A DNA stretch of 64,000 nucleotides from a virus. Below the pieces are notes generated by a model. It did no database searches, was not told the DNA's origin, and saw only the letters and a list, made by a program, of their open reading frames with translations. Where the stretch lies: positions 1 through 64,000 of the IMG/VR virus record IMGVR_UViG_3300025009_000896. The stretch is one strand, 5' to 3'. Below are positions 16,823 to 24,967 of this stretch, piece by piece (the first letter of the stretch is position 1; every line of letters starts with the position of its first letter). The position numbers and the translations under genes are program-made.

Positions 16823-17020
16823 TTATAGGTTATTAAACTCGATTAGTGATTTTATACATAATGACGGGTATGTATTTCCACAGTAAGATGACCGGATAAT
16901 AATCCGCTCGTGAATGTTCATATCAAGATACTTTTTTCTCATTGAGAGCAGGCAGAACCCGCTAAAGTATTCCAGATTTAGCGCACTATTGCGCCCTATT
17001 TGATCTTTTCGGTTATTCAT
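16823..17020 (-). CDS. Hypothetical protein
   Basis: 65 residues with three Cys. Unknown; may be a small regulatory protein. Confidence 0.35.
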   Translation of the reverse strand: MNNRKDQIGRNSALNLEYFSGFCLLSMRKKYLDMNIHERIIIRSSYCGNTYPSLCIKSLIEFNNL

Positions 17021-17026
17021 GGTAGT

Positions 17027-17344
17027 TTATAATTTGTTTACTCTCGTATAAGAGGCAAGGAATTTAGTATAATCCTGCCGTCTTATGATTTTAAGATTGT
17101 AGCCTATGCTAATTAGTTCTGCTAACAGGCTTTCATATTCTTCAGGGCTTGCAGGAACGCTTTTTGTTATGCAGTGGTTATATTCTGCCGCTGAGTGCTG
17201 TCCAATGTGCTGATATGACATTACATTGCCATCTAAGGTGTCAACGCAGTGAGGGAATAACGCAAATACTCCGTTTTTGTCTTTTCTGAAAATTACTTCG
17301 GTTATTTCAATATCTGTTTCCATCTCGTTTAGTTTAAAATCCAT
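17027..17344 (-). CDS. Hypothetical protein
   Basis: 105 residues of a type common in Bacteroidota phages (VIFRKDKNGVFALFPHCVDTLDGNVMSYQHIGQHSAAEYN), role unknown. Its ATG lies inside a dispersed-motif copy (17338-17354) that also holds the stop codon of the upstream membrane peptide. Confidence 0.5.
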   Translation of the reverse strand: MDFKLNEMETDIEITEVIFRKDKNGVFALFPHCVDTLDGNVMSYQHIGQHSAAEYNHCITKSVPASPEEYESLLAELISIGYNLKIIRRQDYTKFLASYTRVNKL

Positions 17345-17349
17345 TGAAC

Positions 17350-17505
17350 CTAATTTAAAATAGCTGCTATAAACATAAGTAACAGCATCATTAACCCCAG
17401 TAAAAAGCCTCCTGCAATATCCTTTATAAACTCAGGGCTGTACACTTGCGGCCAGTCAAATGAATTTGACATAAACCGCTTAAATTGATTAATCGCTTTT
17501 TTCAT
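17350..17505 (-). CDS. 51-residue membrane protein
   Basis: ATG at 17505 (overlapping the upstream stop as ATGA) encodes a charged N-terminal half and one strong membrane helix at about 32-50 (GGFLLGLMMLLLMFIAAIL). Stop TAG at 17350-17352 falls inside a dispersed-motif copy. It explains a gap that otherwise looks empty. Confidence 0.55.
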   Translation of the reverse strand: MKKAINQFKRFMSNSFDWPQVYSPEFIKDIAGGFLLGLMMLLLMFIAAILN

Positions 17506-17717
17506 CTGTTATATCCTCCCCGTTTACATAGCCTCCTTAAATACGTGAGGTCCTTAATTTTGGGATATGCAGCATTTCTGGTCGCATCAATTAGGGGCAT
17601 ATCTGCCGTTGTTGTTGTCCACTCCCTGCCGGTGTTCCGGCTCCGGAATGTTACTTTATAATGCCCGTAGCCTGACGGGACAAAATGAAAGTCGTAAACT
17701 GAAATTGATCTTTCCAT
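17502..17717 (-). CDS. Hypothetical protein
   Basis: About 70 residues from the ATG at 17717 (MERSISVYDFHFVPSG); the frame is open to an ATG at 17756, but that would overlap the upstream gene and skip the A-rich leader. Beta-rich, with basic and aromatic residues. Unknown. Confidence 0.45.
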   Translation of the reverse strand: MERSISVYDFHFVPSGYGHYKVTFRSRNTGREWTTTTADMPLIDATRNAAYPKIKDLTYLRRLCKRGGYNR

Positions 17718-17745
17718 GGTTTTATTTTTTAGTGTTAGTTGGGTT

Positions 17746-17991
17746 TTATTGCTCATCTGTTGTACGACTAATAATAAAATCGTCTAAAATTTCAGTTGTG
17801 TTATATATAATTTTATCGTCTGATTTTCTTATCCAATCACCTGCAAATGGTTTGTAATTTTCATTTATGAAATTGGTATATTCAAGAATATTAAATTCTA
17901 CCACCTCATATATTTTATCGGTGATACTTTGGGCATCCATTCCAGATACCCAAGCTTCATTTTCTATTATTTTTTTGATTTTGTTCTTCAT
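17746..17991 (-). CDS. Hypothetical protein
   Basis: 81 residues (MKNKIKKIIENEAWVSGMDAQSITDKIYEVVE), of a type seen often in Bacteroidota phages. Function unknown. Confidence 0.45.
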   Translation of the reverse strand: MKNKIKKIIENEAWVSGMDAQSITDKIYEVVEFNILEYTNFINENYKPFAGDWIRKSDDKIIYNTTEILDDFIISRTTDEQ

Positions 17992-18034
17992 GACTCTTTA
18001 CTTTTAAAATTATATTTTGTTATCCATAAATCCT

Positions 18035-18298
18035 TCATGTCAATCTTATTGTTGGTAAGATCGTTATTGATATAATTCCATTATAGGGGTAAACTTTTTC
18101 ACTTGCTTCATAAGTTGCCCTTATGCCATTATTACTTAACGTCATCACAACGAAGTTCTCAATGTCGGATAATATCGTTGCGTTGGGAATCTCCACAAAC
18201 ATACTTCGTGTTATTGGCTTGCCGCTTGATCCTTGATAGTTATCCCAAATCATTTCGATAAAATCCACTTTTACTTTCATCGCTATATTTGTTTTCAT
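18035..18298 (-). CDS. Hypothetical protein
   Basis: 87 residues, alpha/beta. No motif recognised. Confidence 0.4.
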   Translation of the reverse strand: MKTNIAMKVKVDFIEMIWDNYQGSSGKPITRSMFVEIPNATILSDIENFVVMTLSNNGIRATYEASEKVYPYNGIISITILPTIRLT

Positions 18299-18337
18299 CT
18301 CCCTTGTAATTAATATTTATACCTTAATCCAAAGAAC

Positions 18338-18442
18338 CTAAATAAAAAACTTACTGCATACAGCCACAATAAGGGCCATAACAATAAGAAATAAAAAGGT
18401 ACTCTGAATTTCTGTCTTCTGTGATTGTGTTAACGTTTTCAT
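18338..18442 (-). CDS. 34-residue membrane peptide
   Basis: ATG at 18442 encodes a short polar N-terminus and one membrane helix (FLFLIVMALIVAVC), stop TAG at 18338. The stop overlaps a dispersed-motif copy (18326-18343). Likely translated, as it fills the gap in a close-packed gene row. Confidence 0.45.
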   Translation of the reverse strand: MKTLTQSQKTEIQSTFLFLIVMALIVAVCSKFFI

Positions 18443-18536
18443 AATCTTAGTTATTAGTTAATATTTGCGGTCATTTACAGGCGGGTATTTATCCCGCAAC
18501 GTCATCATGCTTTAACGGACTTTGAACCGGCGCAAA

Positions 18537-18902
18537 TTAGAGTATGGTAAATATTTCGTAGCCCCATGCCGTAAACTCCTCCTCAGTCTGCCCATTTGCG
18601 GGCCTTACAACTTTGGCCTCTACTCCTGCATTGTTAAAGCACTGCCATACGGCCTGAGAAAGTTTGTCATACCCGTAGCCGCCAGCCTTCCCGACATTGC
18701 CATAATTAAATTCCTTGCCTGTCTTGGGGTGCTTCATATCCTTTAACGGGCCTGCCCATAAGATAACGGAGGCTGAGCAAACTGTTCCTGCGGGATTGTC
18801 TGACCAATTAGCAATTAATCGGCCTGCGGGTTTACCTTCAAATAAAATTGCCTTAGCCGTTGATCCGGCACAATGTTTCATTTCGTTTACGTGTGTTTTC
18901 AT
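18537..18902 (-). CDS. Hypothetical protein
   Basis: 121 residues with a compact alpha/beta pattern (GKPAGRLIANWSDNPAGTVCSASVILW ... KEFNYGNVGKAGGYGYDKLSQAVWQCF). Conserved-looking but of unknown function. Confidence 0.5.
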   Translation of the reverse strand: MKTHVNEMKHCAGSTAKAILFEGKPAGRLIANWSDNPAGTVCSASVILWAGPLKDMKHPKTGKEFNYGNVGKAGGYGYDKLSQAVWQCFNNAGVEAKVVRPANGQTEEEFTAWGYEIFTIL

Positions 18903-18920
18903 CTCTTTATAGTGTTTGGT

Positions 18921-19103
18921 TTATAATTGTGTTATTTTTACCCGCTTCTTTATAATCCTGTGCGGGTATGGTTCGTTTTCATTATAACATCTTAATTGTT
19001 CCCGTGCTTCTTTTCTTGTTTCTTCGGTGGTCACACATTCCCACCCCTGCCCGTAATTGCTCTGTACTTCGTACTCGTCAACTGTTTTTCTTTTGTATCT
19101 CAT
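18921..19103 (-). CDS. Hypothetical protein
   Basis: 60 residues, short beta-hairpin then a basic helix (YGQGWECVTTEETRKEAREQLRCYNENEPY). The layout resembles small phage proteins of unknown role. Confidence 0.45.
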   Translation of the reverse strand: MRYKRKTVDEYEVQSNYGQGWECVTTEETRKEAREQLRCYNENEPYPHRIIKKRVKITQL

Positions 19104-19140
19104 TTTATTAGTGTTTATAGGTTAATCCATAGAACATAAA

Positions 19141-19332
19141 TCATTTAAAAATATCCGTATAACAACTGTCACAAACATAGTCCGAAGGGTGACTTTCAAT
19201 ACAAGCCTCAAACCTTGCCCATTTAGCCTTATTAGCATCTCTTAGGGCTGCTAAGGCTAGCAGACTGAGGAAGGTAAGAAGGATAACAGTAAATACCCTC
19301 TTTTCAAATCTGTTGTTTTCAGGTGCGGTCAT
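19141..19332 (-). CDS. Small single-helix membrane protein
   Basis: 63 residues; membrane segment about 12-27 (VFTVILLTFLSLLALAAL), then a Cys-containing tail. Its stop is followed at once by a dispersed-motif copy (19124-19142). Confidence 0.45.
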   Translation of the reverse strand: MTAPENNRFEKRVFTVILLTFLSLLALAALRDANKAKWARFEACIESHPSDYVCDSCYTDIFK

Positions 19333-19363
19333 TGTCTTGTCTATTAGTGAGTGATTAGATTAA

Positions 19364-19720
19364 TTATAATTGGTTAATTAATTCAAACATATGTCCCTCC
19401 CGCCTGTAATGGTCTAGGTCGCTTTTATGACATACGGCGGTCAGCCCGGTTGAGGTAAATCTAATGGTATATAATTTTTCAAGGTTATACCTACCTGTAA
19501 ATTTATGCCCAACAGTGCCACCGTAGCCCCCTACGCGAACGCTAGCGGACTTAATAACAAAATGACAGTCTGATAAATAAATGAGGTCGCGGAACCCGTC
19601 GTTATTGGTTTTTACTCCCTCTTTTTTAGCCTGAGACAATAGCCATACCCGCTGCTTTTCACTTATATTGGCTACCTCGTTGCCCTTCAAAAATGCGGCT
19701 AAAATCTCTTGTGTGTTCAT
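19364..19720 (-). CDS. Hypothetical protein
   Basis: About 118 residues from the ATG at 19720 (MNTQEILAAFLKGNEVANISEKQRVW). The longer frame to 19765 would begin in AT-rich promoter-like sequence. A central GGYGGTVGHKFTGRYNLEKLYTIRF segment is conserved-looking. Unknown. Confidence 0.5.
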   Translation of the reverse strand: MNTQEILAAFLKGNEVANISEKQRVWLLSQAKKEGVKTNNDGFRDLIYLSDCHFVIKSASVRVGGYGGTVGHKFTGRYNLEKLYTIRFTSTGLTAVCHKSDLDHYRREGHMFELINQL

Positions 19721-19817
19721 AGCTATTAGATTAATATGACAAAGTAAAACAATAGATGAACACAAAACAAGTAAAAAGCGATAAAAATGCAGAATTTTTG
19801 ACGAATATATGTTTTTC

Positions 19818-20324
19818 TTATGTCAATGACATAAGTTTGTACATGAACGGCAATGTTTCAATGATGTTTAAATAGGCAAATTCACCAAAATATTTCTTTG
19901 CAGCATCGTTATAAGCTAATGCGGCGGCCTCCTCTGTGCTAAACGTGCCCAAATTCATTCTTTTATTATTATATTGTATTTTGGCCTCGTATTTATTACC
20001 CGAAGCCCCTACACCTTTATATTTATATCCCTGATTAGGCTTACGATTCCGCCCGTTTTCGGCGTGGGTTGCGGTTCTTAAATTATATCTTTGGTTATTA
20101 AGCCCATTATGGTCTATGTGGTCAATCATTATGCCCTTATTTACCCCTAATATGACTCTGTGCATCCTTAGCGGCTCCGGGTGCCCGGGTATGTGTCCAT
20201 GTGAAACCGCATAATAACAATGTTTTTCATGCACACAATACCATCTAAACTGTGACAAATACTCATAATCTGCATCATCAACTAATGCAACCCTGTCTGA
20301 CTTTCTTAACTTAATTTCTTTCAT
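19818..20324 (-). CDS. HNH homing-type endonuclease with AP2 domain
   Basis: 168 residues from the ATG at 20324 (MKEIKLRKSDRVALVDDADYEYLSQFRW). An HNH core reads MIDHIDHNGLNNQRYNLRTAT (about 72-92), and an AP2 DNA-binding domain YKYKGVGASGNKYEAKI to FGEFAYLN occupies the C-terminal half. This architecture is typical of free-standing phage homing endonucleases. Its leader carries a terminator hairpin with a pseudoknot-forming loop (20342-20412). Confidence 0.8.
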   Translation of the reverse strand: MKEIKLRKSDRVALVDDADYEYLSQFRWYCVHEKHCYYAVSHGHIPGHPEPLRMHRVILGVNKGIMIDHIDHNGLNNQRYNLRTATHAENGRNRKPNQGYKYKGVGASGNKYEAKIQYNNKRMNLGTFSTEEAAALAYNDAAKKYFGEFAYLNIIETLPFMYKLMSLT

Positions 20325-20337
20325 TTCGCATAAATGT

Positions 20338-20412
20338 AAAAGCCCCAAGTGATGCGAGGCACTTAGGGCTATCTGGTTAACCTAATATCTTAACTGTTTA
20401 GTGTCCTCGCAT
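20338..20412 (-). promoter_or_regulatory. Leader terminator hairpin with complementary upstream 8-mer
   Basis: On the minus strand a 10-bp stem (20369-20360 with 20351-20342) is followed by TTTT, as in an intrinsic terminator, 18 bases before the HNH-AP2 start. Its 8-nt loop CCTCGCAT is an exact complement of ATGCGAGG upstream (20412-20405). That 8-mer also starts a 4-codon ORF (MRGH). This looks like a pseudoknot or attenuator. Confidence 0.55.
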
Positions 20413-20473
20413 TAACACGGCGTAAAGATAGTAAATTGTAATATATCAAAACCAGAGAACGTAAACTATTATA

Positions 20474-20887
20474 TCAAAGGGATATATTAAACTCACTTAT
20501 GAACTTTGCATGTATAGCATCATAGTCATTAAATAGCTCATTAATGATATCTAAGCCTGCATCCGATACTCTATAATATATATGTGTATTAGCTGTTCTG
20601 TGGTGCTCTATTAGTCCCCTATCGAGTAGCTTATTAAAATAGTATCTCATTCTCTGGTCATTGTAATACTTAACAAACCTTAATACAGCAGTGAACGTAA
20701 AATCAGCCTTAACAAGTAAGCTATATAGGTATATACCATTCAATACCAATAGATCAGTCCCAGATAACCCGTATTTCTTGCGTGAAGGCCTTAACTGCCT
20801 GAATAGATTATGATATATTAATTGTGTCCTTAGTCGTTCTTTGTCTAAGCTAATGTGTATAGTTAAGTGCGGGGAGGCTGTACTCAC
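20474..20887 (-). CDS. Winged-helix transcription regulator candidate
   Basis: About 137 residues if started at GTG 20887; the frame extends to 20971 but passes through promoter-like sequence (TATATTTG). The C-terminal half has a winged-helix look (LSGTDLLVLNGIYLYSLL, YYFNKLLDRGLIEHHRTANTHIYYRVSDAGLDII). It is the first gene of minus block A, next to the AT-rich divergent region, where a block-level regulator would be expected. Confidence 0.5.
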   Translation of the reverse strand: MSTASPHLTIHISLDKERLRTQLIYHNLFRQLRPSRKKYGLSGTDLLVLNGIYLYSLLVKADFTFTAVLRFVKYYNDQRMRYYFNKLLDRGLIEHHRTANTHIYYRVSDAGLDIINELFNDYDAIHAKFISEFNISL

Positions 20888-21333
20888 TTGTATCTTCCGT
20901 CTCTGTTTATGCCGCAAATATAACCAAAACTTCTGACTTTGAACCCTGAACAACAACCCAGAACAAACCACGTTCTATTAACCTATTCGTACTATATACT
21001 ATATATATGATAACAGCTATTTATTAACATGCTGATATACAATATAATATACATTACAACTATTCCCTATAATATTCACTATGATAACCACGAATAAGAC
21101 CACTACAATACAGGATCACACTATTAAGCCCTATATAACAGACTATATATGTCATTGCTTTTAATACTGGTGTGCAGTCATTGTATTGCTTTTCAGTGAG
21201 TTAAAAGAAAAACAATCCTTTGTTAAGGGGGTGGGGGGTTCTGATTTGGGTTTGGTCTGGGAGAGATGGCCCCCATAATGTATCGGTGACCCCTCGTATA
21301 ACTATACGTTCTATAAAAATAAACCCCAAAAGA
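20888..21333. other. AT-rich gene-free region between divergent blocks
   Basis: About 450 bases without a convincing gene. From 20990 to 21180 the sequence is very AT-rich with many TATA runs (TACTATATACTATATATATG-like), which could be an unwinding region or origin. From 21225 a G-rich stretch (GGGGGTGGGGGG) follows. No clear iterons are visible. Confidence 0.4.
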
Positions 21334-21365
21334 CTTGCATAATTCAAATCTATTAACTACCTTTG
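21334..21365 (+). promoter_or_regulatory. Bacteroidota-type promoter
   Basis: CTTG at 21334-21337 (one mismatch to TTTG), 20-nt spacer, TACCTTTG at 21358-21365. It drives the plus-strand accessory block starting at 21396. Confidence 0.65.
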
Positions 21366-21395
21366 CACAATACAATGTACACTTGTCGAAGACCG

Positions 21396-21626
21396 ATGAA
21401 CAAAAAAACAGACATTTACATAGCAATAGACCTTTTTAAGTGGGAGGTGTATGCTACTTTAACCAAGGAAGACTTAGCGGGGTATGTGGGAGTCCATAGG
21501 AACACCATAAGGCTAACCGACAACAAGGCGATATTGGGTAAGTACCTTGTATTCAAGGGGAATATACTACTTAAGAACAACAATATGGTACGTGATTTTG
21601 AAAAGAACATCAGAAGGGACAGATGA
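21396..21626 (+). CDS. Small HTH-like protein
   Basis: 76 residues from ATG 21396 (an in-frame ATG at 21375 is also possible; a TTG at 21363 lies in the promoter). LTKEDLAGYVGVHRNTIRL reads as a helix-turn-helix, so a regulatory role is likely. It overlaps the next gene by 4 bases. Confidence 0.5.
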   Translation: MNKKTDIYIAIDLFKWEVYATLTKEDLAGYVGVHRNTIRLTDNKAILGKYLVFKGNILLKNNNMVRDFEKNIRRDR

Positions 21627-22135
21627 AAACCACCAAAGACAATATAGCTGAGATAGGGCTTTACTACGACATCTACCCTGACGGGAGGCTTTATTCTAAG
21701 AGAAGTCATAGATGGCTAAGACCGGCTATGAGTGGAGATGGGGGGCTAAACTACTCGATAACACTTGAGAAGAGAGCCATTCGGGTACCAGTGGCTCGAC
21801 TAGTGGCGTTAAAGTATGTTCCCTCTGTTGCGGGAAAGAGATATGTGGGGTTTAAAGATAAGAATAAGTATAACCACTGTGTAGATAACCTAGTATGGGA
21901 AAGTAATGAAGAGAAGTTTCATAGAGGGTATTATAGTAGGTTTAAGGGAGAATTTGATTTTATGTCCTCTGGTTTGAGGAGTAGGCTTGAAGGAGATGGC
22001 AGAGAGAGGTCGGTGTGCGTAGGTGGCGTTACCTACGAGACAGTAAAGGCAGCTTGTTTATCACTTAAGATAAGTAGAAGAGCATTTAACAGAAAGCATA
22101 ATTCACATAAAACCAAAAACAATGAAAAGCGATGA
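21623..22135 (+). CDS. NUMOD4/HNH-like protein with degenerate nuclease core
   Basis: 170 residues. The N-terminus (YYDIYPDGRLYSKRSHRWLRP) is NUMOD4-like and RLVALKYVP...VDNLVWES follows the HNH homing-endonuclease layout. The usual VNHIDGNK catalytic strand is replaced by YVGFKDKNKYNH, so metal-binding His residues are missing. A NUMOD1-like segment (VCVGGVTYETVKAACLSLKISRRAF) closes the protein. Probably an inactivated endonuclease, perhaps retained as a DNA binder. Confidence 0.6.
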   Translation: MKTTKDNIAEIGLYYDIYPDGRLYSKRSHRWLRPAMSGDGGLNYSITLEKRAIRVPVARLVALKYVPSVAGKRYVGFKDKNKYNHCVDNLVWESNEEKFHRGYYSRFKGEFDFMSSGLRSRLEGDGRERSVCVGGVTYETVKAACLSLKISRRAFNRKHNSHKTKNNEKR

Positions 22136-22370
22136 CATCTATGAAGTGGTTACGGCATTAACGGGTAAGATAGCGCCAGTGGGCGAAAGTTCGGCTGATG
22201 AAATACGACTTGAAAATGCAAATAAGTTTATCGAGGTATTAGATATGATGTACATAACAATAGACGAGATTGCGAGAAGGCACAAAGATTCTCCTTATGC
22301 TTCAGAAAAGAGAATAGGGAAGCTATGCGCTGCAAAGATTAATAGTTTAAGTTCTATGGATAACCAATAA
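22122..22370 (+). CDS. Hypothetical protein
   Basis: 82 residues, helical. The last codons (SLSSMDNQ) contain a dispersed-motif copy (22344-22362). Overlaps the preceding gene by 14 bases. Confidence 0.45.
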   Translation: MKSDDIYEVVTALTGKIAPVGESSADEIRLENANKFIEVLDMMYITIDEIARRHKDSPYASEKRIGKLCAAKINSLSSMDNQ

Positions 22371-22378
22371 CAGATAAG

Positions 22379-22711
22379 ATGAAAAAGAACGTAAAGAACC
22401 TACCGGAGTTTAAGGCTCTGATTGAACGGTACAAGACAATACCGCTCGAAGAAATTAAAGGGGCGTTTAAATCTAACCGTATAACTTTTGATGTGAAGGC
22501 GAAATTAACGGGATTTGGCAAAACCACCTCATGTAGTTTATGTTTACCAATAACTAATCTATGGACATGTTATGGGTGTATTTATACCGGACCTACTGGA
22601 TGCACAAGGCATAAAACTTATGGGGGCATATCATCTGCACGTGACCCCGAATCCCTTTTGGCGGCCTATCGTGCCCGTGCTGCATACATGGAAACACTAA
22701 TTAAGTTATAG
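22379..22711 (+). CDS. Cys-rich hypothetical protein
   Basis: 110 residues; TSCSLCLPITNLWTCYGCIYTGPTGC (about 58-84) suggests a zinc-binding cluster. Unknown role. Confidence 0.5.
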   Translation: MKKNVKNLPEFKALIERYKTIPLEEIKGAFKSNRITFDVKAKLTGFGKTTSCSLCLPITNLWTCYGCIYTGPTGCTRHKTYGGISSARDPESLLAAYRARAAYMETLIKL

Positions 22712-22771
22712 GTGATATATATACTACACCGGAGATAATAGGTTAGGTTCGTTGGACTTAATATAAAAGAC

Positions 22772-23464
22772 ATGAAAAAAGAGAAACCAATTTTATTCAG
22801 CACCGAAATGGTACGTGCTATCATCGAAGGGCGGAAGAGCCAGACGAGAAGAGTAGTAAAACCACAAAGGGAAGCAGCATCTTTTAAGATAGCCGTAATG
22901 CCTGATGGAACTAAAATGCCATTTGGTATTGACGAAGAAGAGGCTATGCTTGATTACATCAAATGTCCTTACGGCCAGCCCGGAGATATGCTTTGGGTGA
23001 AAGAGATGTTTTATGCCTATGGTATGTGGGTTAAAAACGGGCGCACCAAGTCCGGCAAACAAAAGTGGGTATTTATTGACACGACTGCTGCCGGTGAATA
23101 TCGCTATTTTGATAACCCTCCCGCCGAAGTCTTACCCAACTCAGATAGAGAGACTATGGGATGGTTTAAGCGGAACTCTCTGTTTATGCCATATAAAGCC
23201 TGCCGGATAAAGCTGAAGGTAACGGATCGCAGGGTGGAGAGGTTGAATGACACCTCAGAAGAGGATGCGATTGCGGAGGGAGTGATTGGAGTACAGAGAG
23301 CCGGAGGATATGGGTATGGGTTAAGCAAAGATTGGGACTATAAATTCCCCATGCATGAACCAACTCGAATTATGGCTTATAAACGGCTTTGGGAATCCAT
23401 CAACGGCAAGGGATCGTGGGAAAAGAATGAGCGGGTGTGGGTTATCTCCTTTGAGAGATTATAG
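22772..23464 (+). CDS. ASCH/PUA-like phage protein
   Basis: 230 residues with the familiar phage pattern KPILFSTEMVRAIIEGRKSQTRRV at the N-terminus, CPYGQPGDMLWVKEMF in the middle, LKVTDRRVERLNDTSEEDAIAEG, then KRLWESINGKGSWEKNERVWVISFERL at the end. This family has an ASCH-like RNA-binding fold of unknown function. A dispersed-motif copy precedes the start, and another follows the stop. Confidence 0.7.
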   Translation: MKKEKPILFSTEMVRAIIEGRKSQTRRVVKPQREAASFKIAVMPDGTKMPFGIDEEEAMLDYIKCPYGQPGDMLWVKEMFYAYGMWVKNGRTKSGKQKWVFIDTTAAGEYRYFDNPPAEVLPNSDRETMGWFKRNSLFMPYKACRIKLKVTDRRVERLNDTSEEDAIAEGVIGVQRAGGYGYGLSKDWDYKFPMHEPTRIMAYKRLWESINGKGSWEKNERVWVISFERL

Positions 23465-23581
23465 ATTAAGTCCGATGGATTAGCCCCAATCCCCTTAACG
23501 GGGAGATAATGGCTAAAACGGCACAATAGGGACATAAAAAACGGCAATTTAAGACTAATGTATAACTAAAACCAAAAAGAA

Positions 23582-23836
23582 ATGCAAAATGTAGTAGTAA
23601 TCCACGAAAAAGACCACGAAGACAATGATATTACCATTATAGGCGTGGCAAGTAGTTCAATAGAGGCGGAAAGGATGATTGATGAGTATTATGGCGGTAA
23701 GTTTAAGGTTATCGCATTTAGAGATGTGCGTGACAGCAATATCGAATGGCAAAAGACATTAGCAGTAGACAATCACAGGGGTGGCACCTATTATGTTACG
23801 GTGTGGTTAGAATGGTTTGAGATAGACGTAATTTAA
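23582..23836 (+). CDS. Hypothetical protein
   Basis: 84 residues, alpha/beta (VVVIHEKDHEDNDITIIGVASSSIEAERMIDEYYGGKFKVIAF). Unknown; the leader is A-rich in Bacteroidota style. The 117-base gap upstream holds a dispersed-motif copy and a small CCCC/CGGGG hairpin. Confidence 0.45.
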   Translation: MQNVVVIHEKDHEDNDITIIGVASSSIEAERMIDEYYGGKFKVIAFRDVRDSNIEWQKTLAVDNHRGGTYYVTVWLEWFEIDVI

Positions 23837-23855
23837 ACAACTAATACAAGAACGA

Positions 23856-24122
23856 ATGAAAACAAGACCAATTAAAGAACTGCTGATCCTGTTAAGGGAT
23901 TATTTTCCAAAGTCACACGCAGATGGTCGGGATGCCCTTTGTTTTGCGATTCATGACCTATGGAAAGACCATAAAATTATTTCGTATAACGAAGCGAAAA
24001 AACTTGACAGGCATATTCATGCACATAGGCCTAATCCTAATTCTAAGGCGGCATATTTTTTCCCTCTGGGTGAGCTCACCCCACGTATGAAGTTTCTCAA
24101 CAAGTTAATATCTGAACTATGA
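23856..24122 (+). CDS. Hypothetical protein
   Basis: 88 residues, basic, helical; similar short proteins occur in many phages. Overlaps the next gene by 4 bases. Confidence 0.45.
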   Translation: MKTRPIKELLILLRDYFPKSHADGRDALCFAIHDLWKDHKIISYNEAKKLDRHIHAHRPNPNSKAAYFFPLGELTPRMKFLNKLISEL

Positions 24123-24373
24123 AAGACCTCGCAGAATCATTTGACGGACGTGGGGAAACCAAGGGGTTTCACTTTAATCTACTACACAAAAGCGGTAGGG
24201 GATACCTATATGAGGTAAGAACTACACCTACGTCTCATCACTACGAAGTGTTCGAGAGAAGAGAGAACGAGAGGTACGGGTGTGTAACCTATCCTTCAAG
24301 TAAAGTATTCGGTAGGTATGCTTGGACATATAAAACGATCGAAAGGGCAATGGCAGAGTTTGGTAAATTATAG
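24119..24373 (+). CDS. Hypothetical protein
   Basis: 84 residues, beta-rich with an FNLLHKSGRGYLYEVRTTPTSHHYEVFERRENERYG core. The stop TAG is directly followed by a dispersed-motif copy (24373-24391). Confidence 0.45.
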   Translation: MKDLAESFDGRGETKGFHFNLLHKSGRGYLYEVRTTPTSHHYEVFERRENERYGCVTYPSSKVFGRYAWTYKTIERAMAEFGKL

Positions 24374-24404
24374 ATTAGGTTCACTGGATTTTAAATATGA
24401 GGCT

Positions 24405-24692
24405 ATGAAAATACAGCCACTTATGCCCAGGGAAAGCCGAGAGTTCGGGTTACTCGGAGAGCGAATAAAACTTGCAAGGCTACGGCGCAAGTATAGTGCA
24501 GAACAGGTGTCCGAAAGAGCGGGGATATCCTTAGACGCGTTATCATCCGTAGAGTCGGGCGATGTTGATGTCAGCATTGGCGTTTACTTCTCTGTTCTAA
24601 GATCATTAGGGTTAGGGGGGGCTATTTATAAGATCGCCGAGGACGACACATTAGGCAGAAAACTACAGGATATAGAATTATTAGGGCGATAA
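24405..24692 (+). CDS. XRE-family regulator, HipB-like
   Basis: 95 residues from ATG 24405; an upstream in-frame ATG at 24318 would overlap the previous gene. LGERIKLARLRRKYSAEQVSERAGISLDALSSVESGDVDVSIGVYFSVLRSLGL is a Cro/C1-type helix-turn-helix and resembles HipB-type antitoxin regulators, including the closing DTLGRKLQDIEL. No HipA partner is visible, so it may act as a phage repressor of this block or as an orphan. Confidence 0.7.
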   Translation: MKIQPLMPRESREFGLLGERIKLARLRRKYSAEQVSERAGISLDALSSVESGDVDVSIGVYFSVLRSLGLGGAIYKIAEDDTLGRKLQDIELLGR

Positions 24693-24773
24693 TGCCCCTC
24701 TCCCTACTGCCATAGCGGTAATATTAGCTGAAAAGCACTTATATTCCATGAAAAACGCTTATAAGCAGCTATA

Positions 24774-24834
24774 ATCATTATAAATGTCCCAATCTTGGTA
24801 GCCACGGTACTTAAATAGGAACATTTTTAATGAT
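24774..24834. other. Long imperfect hairpin in convergent intergenic region
   Basis: Arms 24774-24789 and 24818-24834 are near-perfect inverted repeats (ATCATTATAAATGTCC against ATCATTAAAAATGTTCC when complemented). With the next hairpin it fills the 275-base gap between two convergent blocks. Confidence 0.5.
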
Positions 24835-24863
24835 AAAGGTGATGGCAACACGTTAAAACCGCA

Positions 24864-24895
24864 AGACCCGGTACACATCTTGATGTATCGGGTCT
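24864..24895. terminator. Bidirectional terminator-like hairpin
   Basis: 12-bp stem AGACCCGGTACA / TGTATCGGGTCT with an 8-nt loop (one G-T pair), between convergent genes. T-runs are weak on both sides, so the call rests on position and stem strength. Confidence 0.5.
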
Positions 24896-24967
24896 CGAAA
24901 CTCCTTCTTCCGATTATGGAAAGATGAGCACCGCAAAGGTAATAAAAAATAAGCAGCAGCGTCTTAT

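Noticed and set aside
22743-22760. Dispersed motif as a fragment of a tRNA T arm (GGTTCG)
   Set aside because: The similarity is limited to a few bases; there is no T-stem complement or acceptor, and the consensus differs (CCAnnGAACnTAA).
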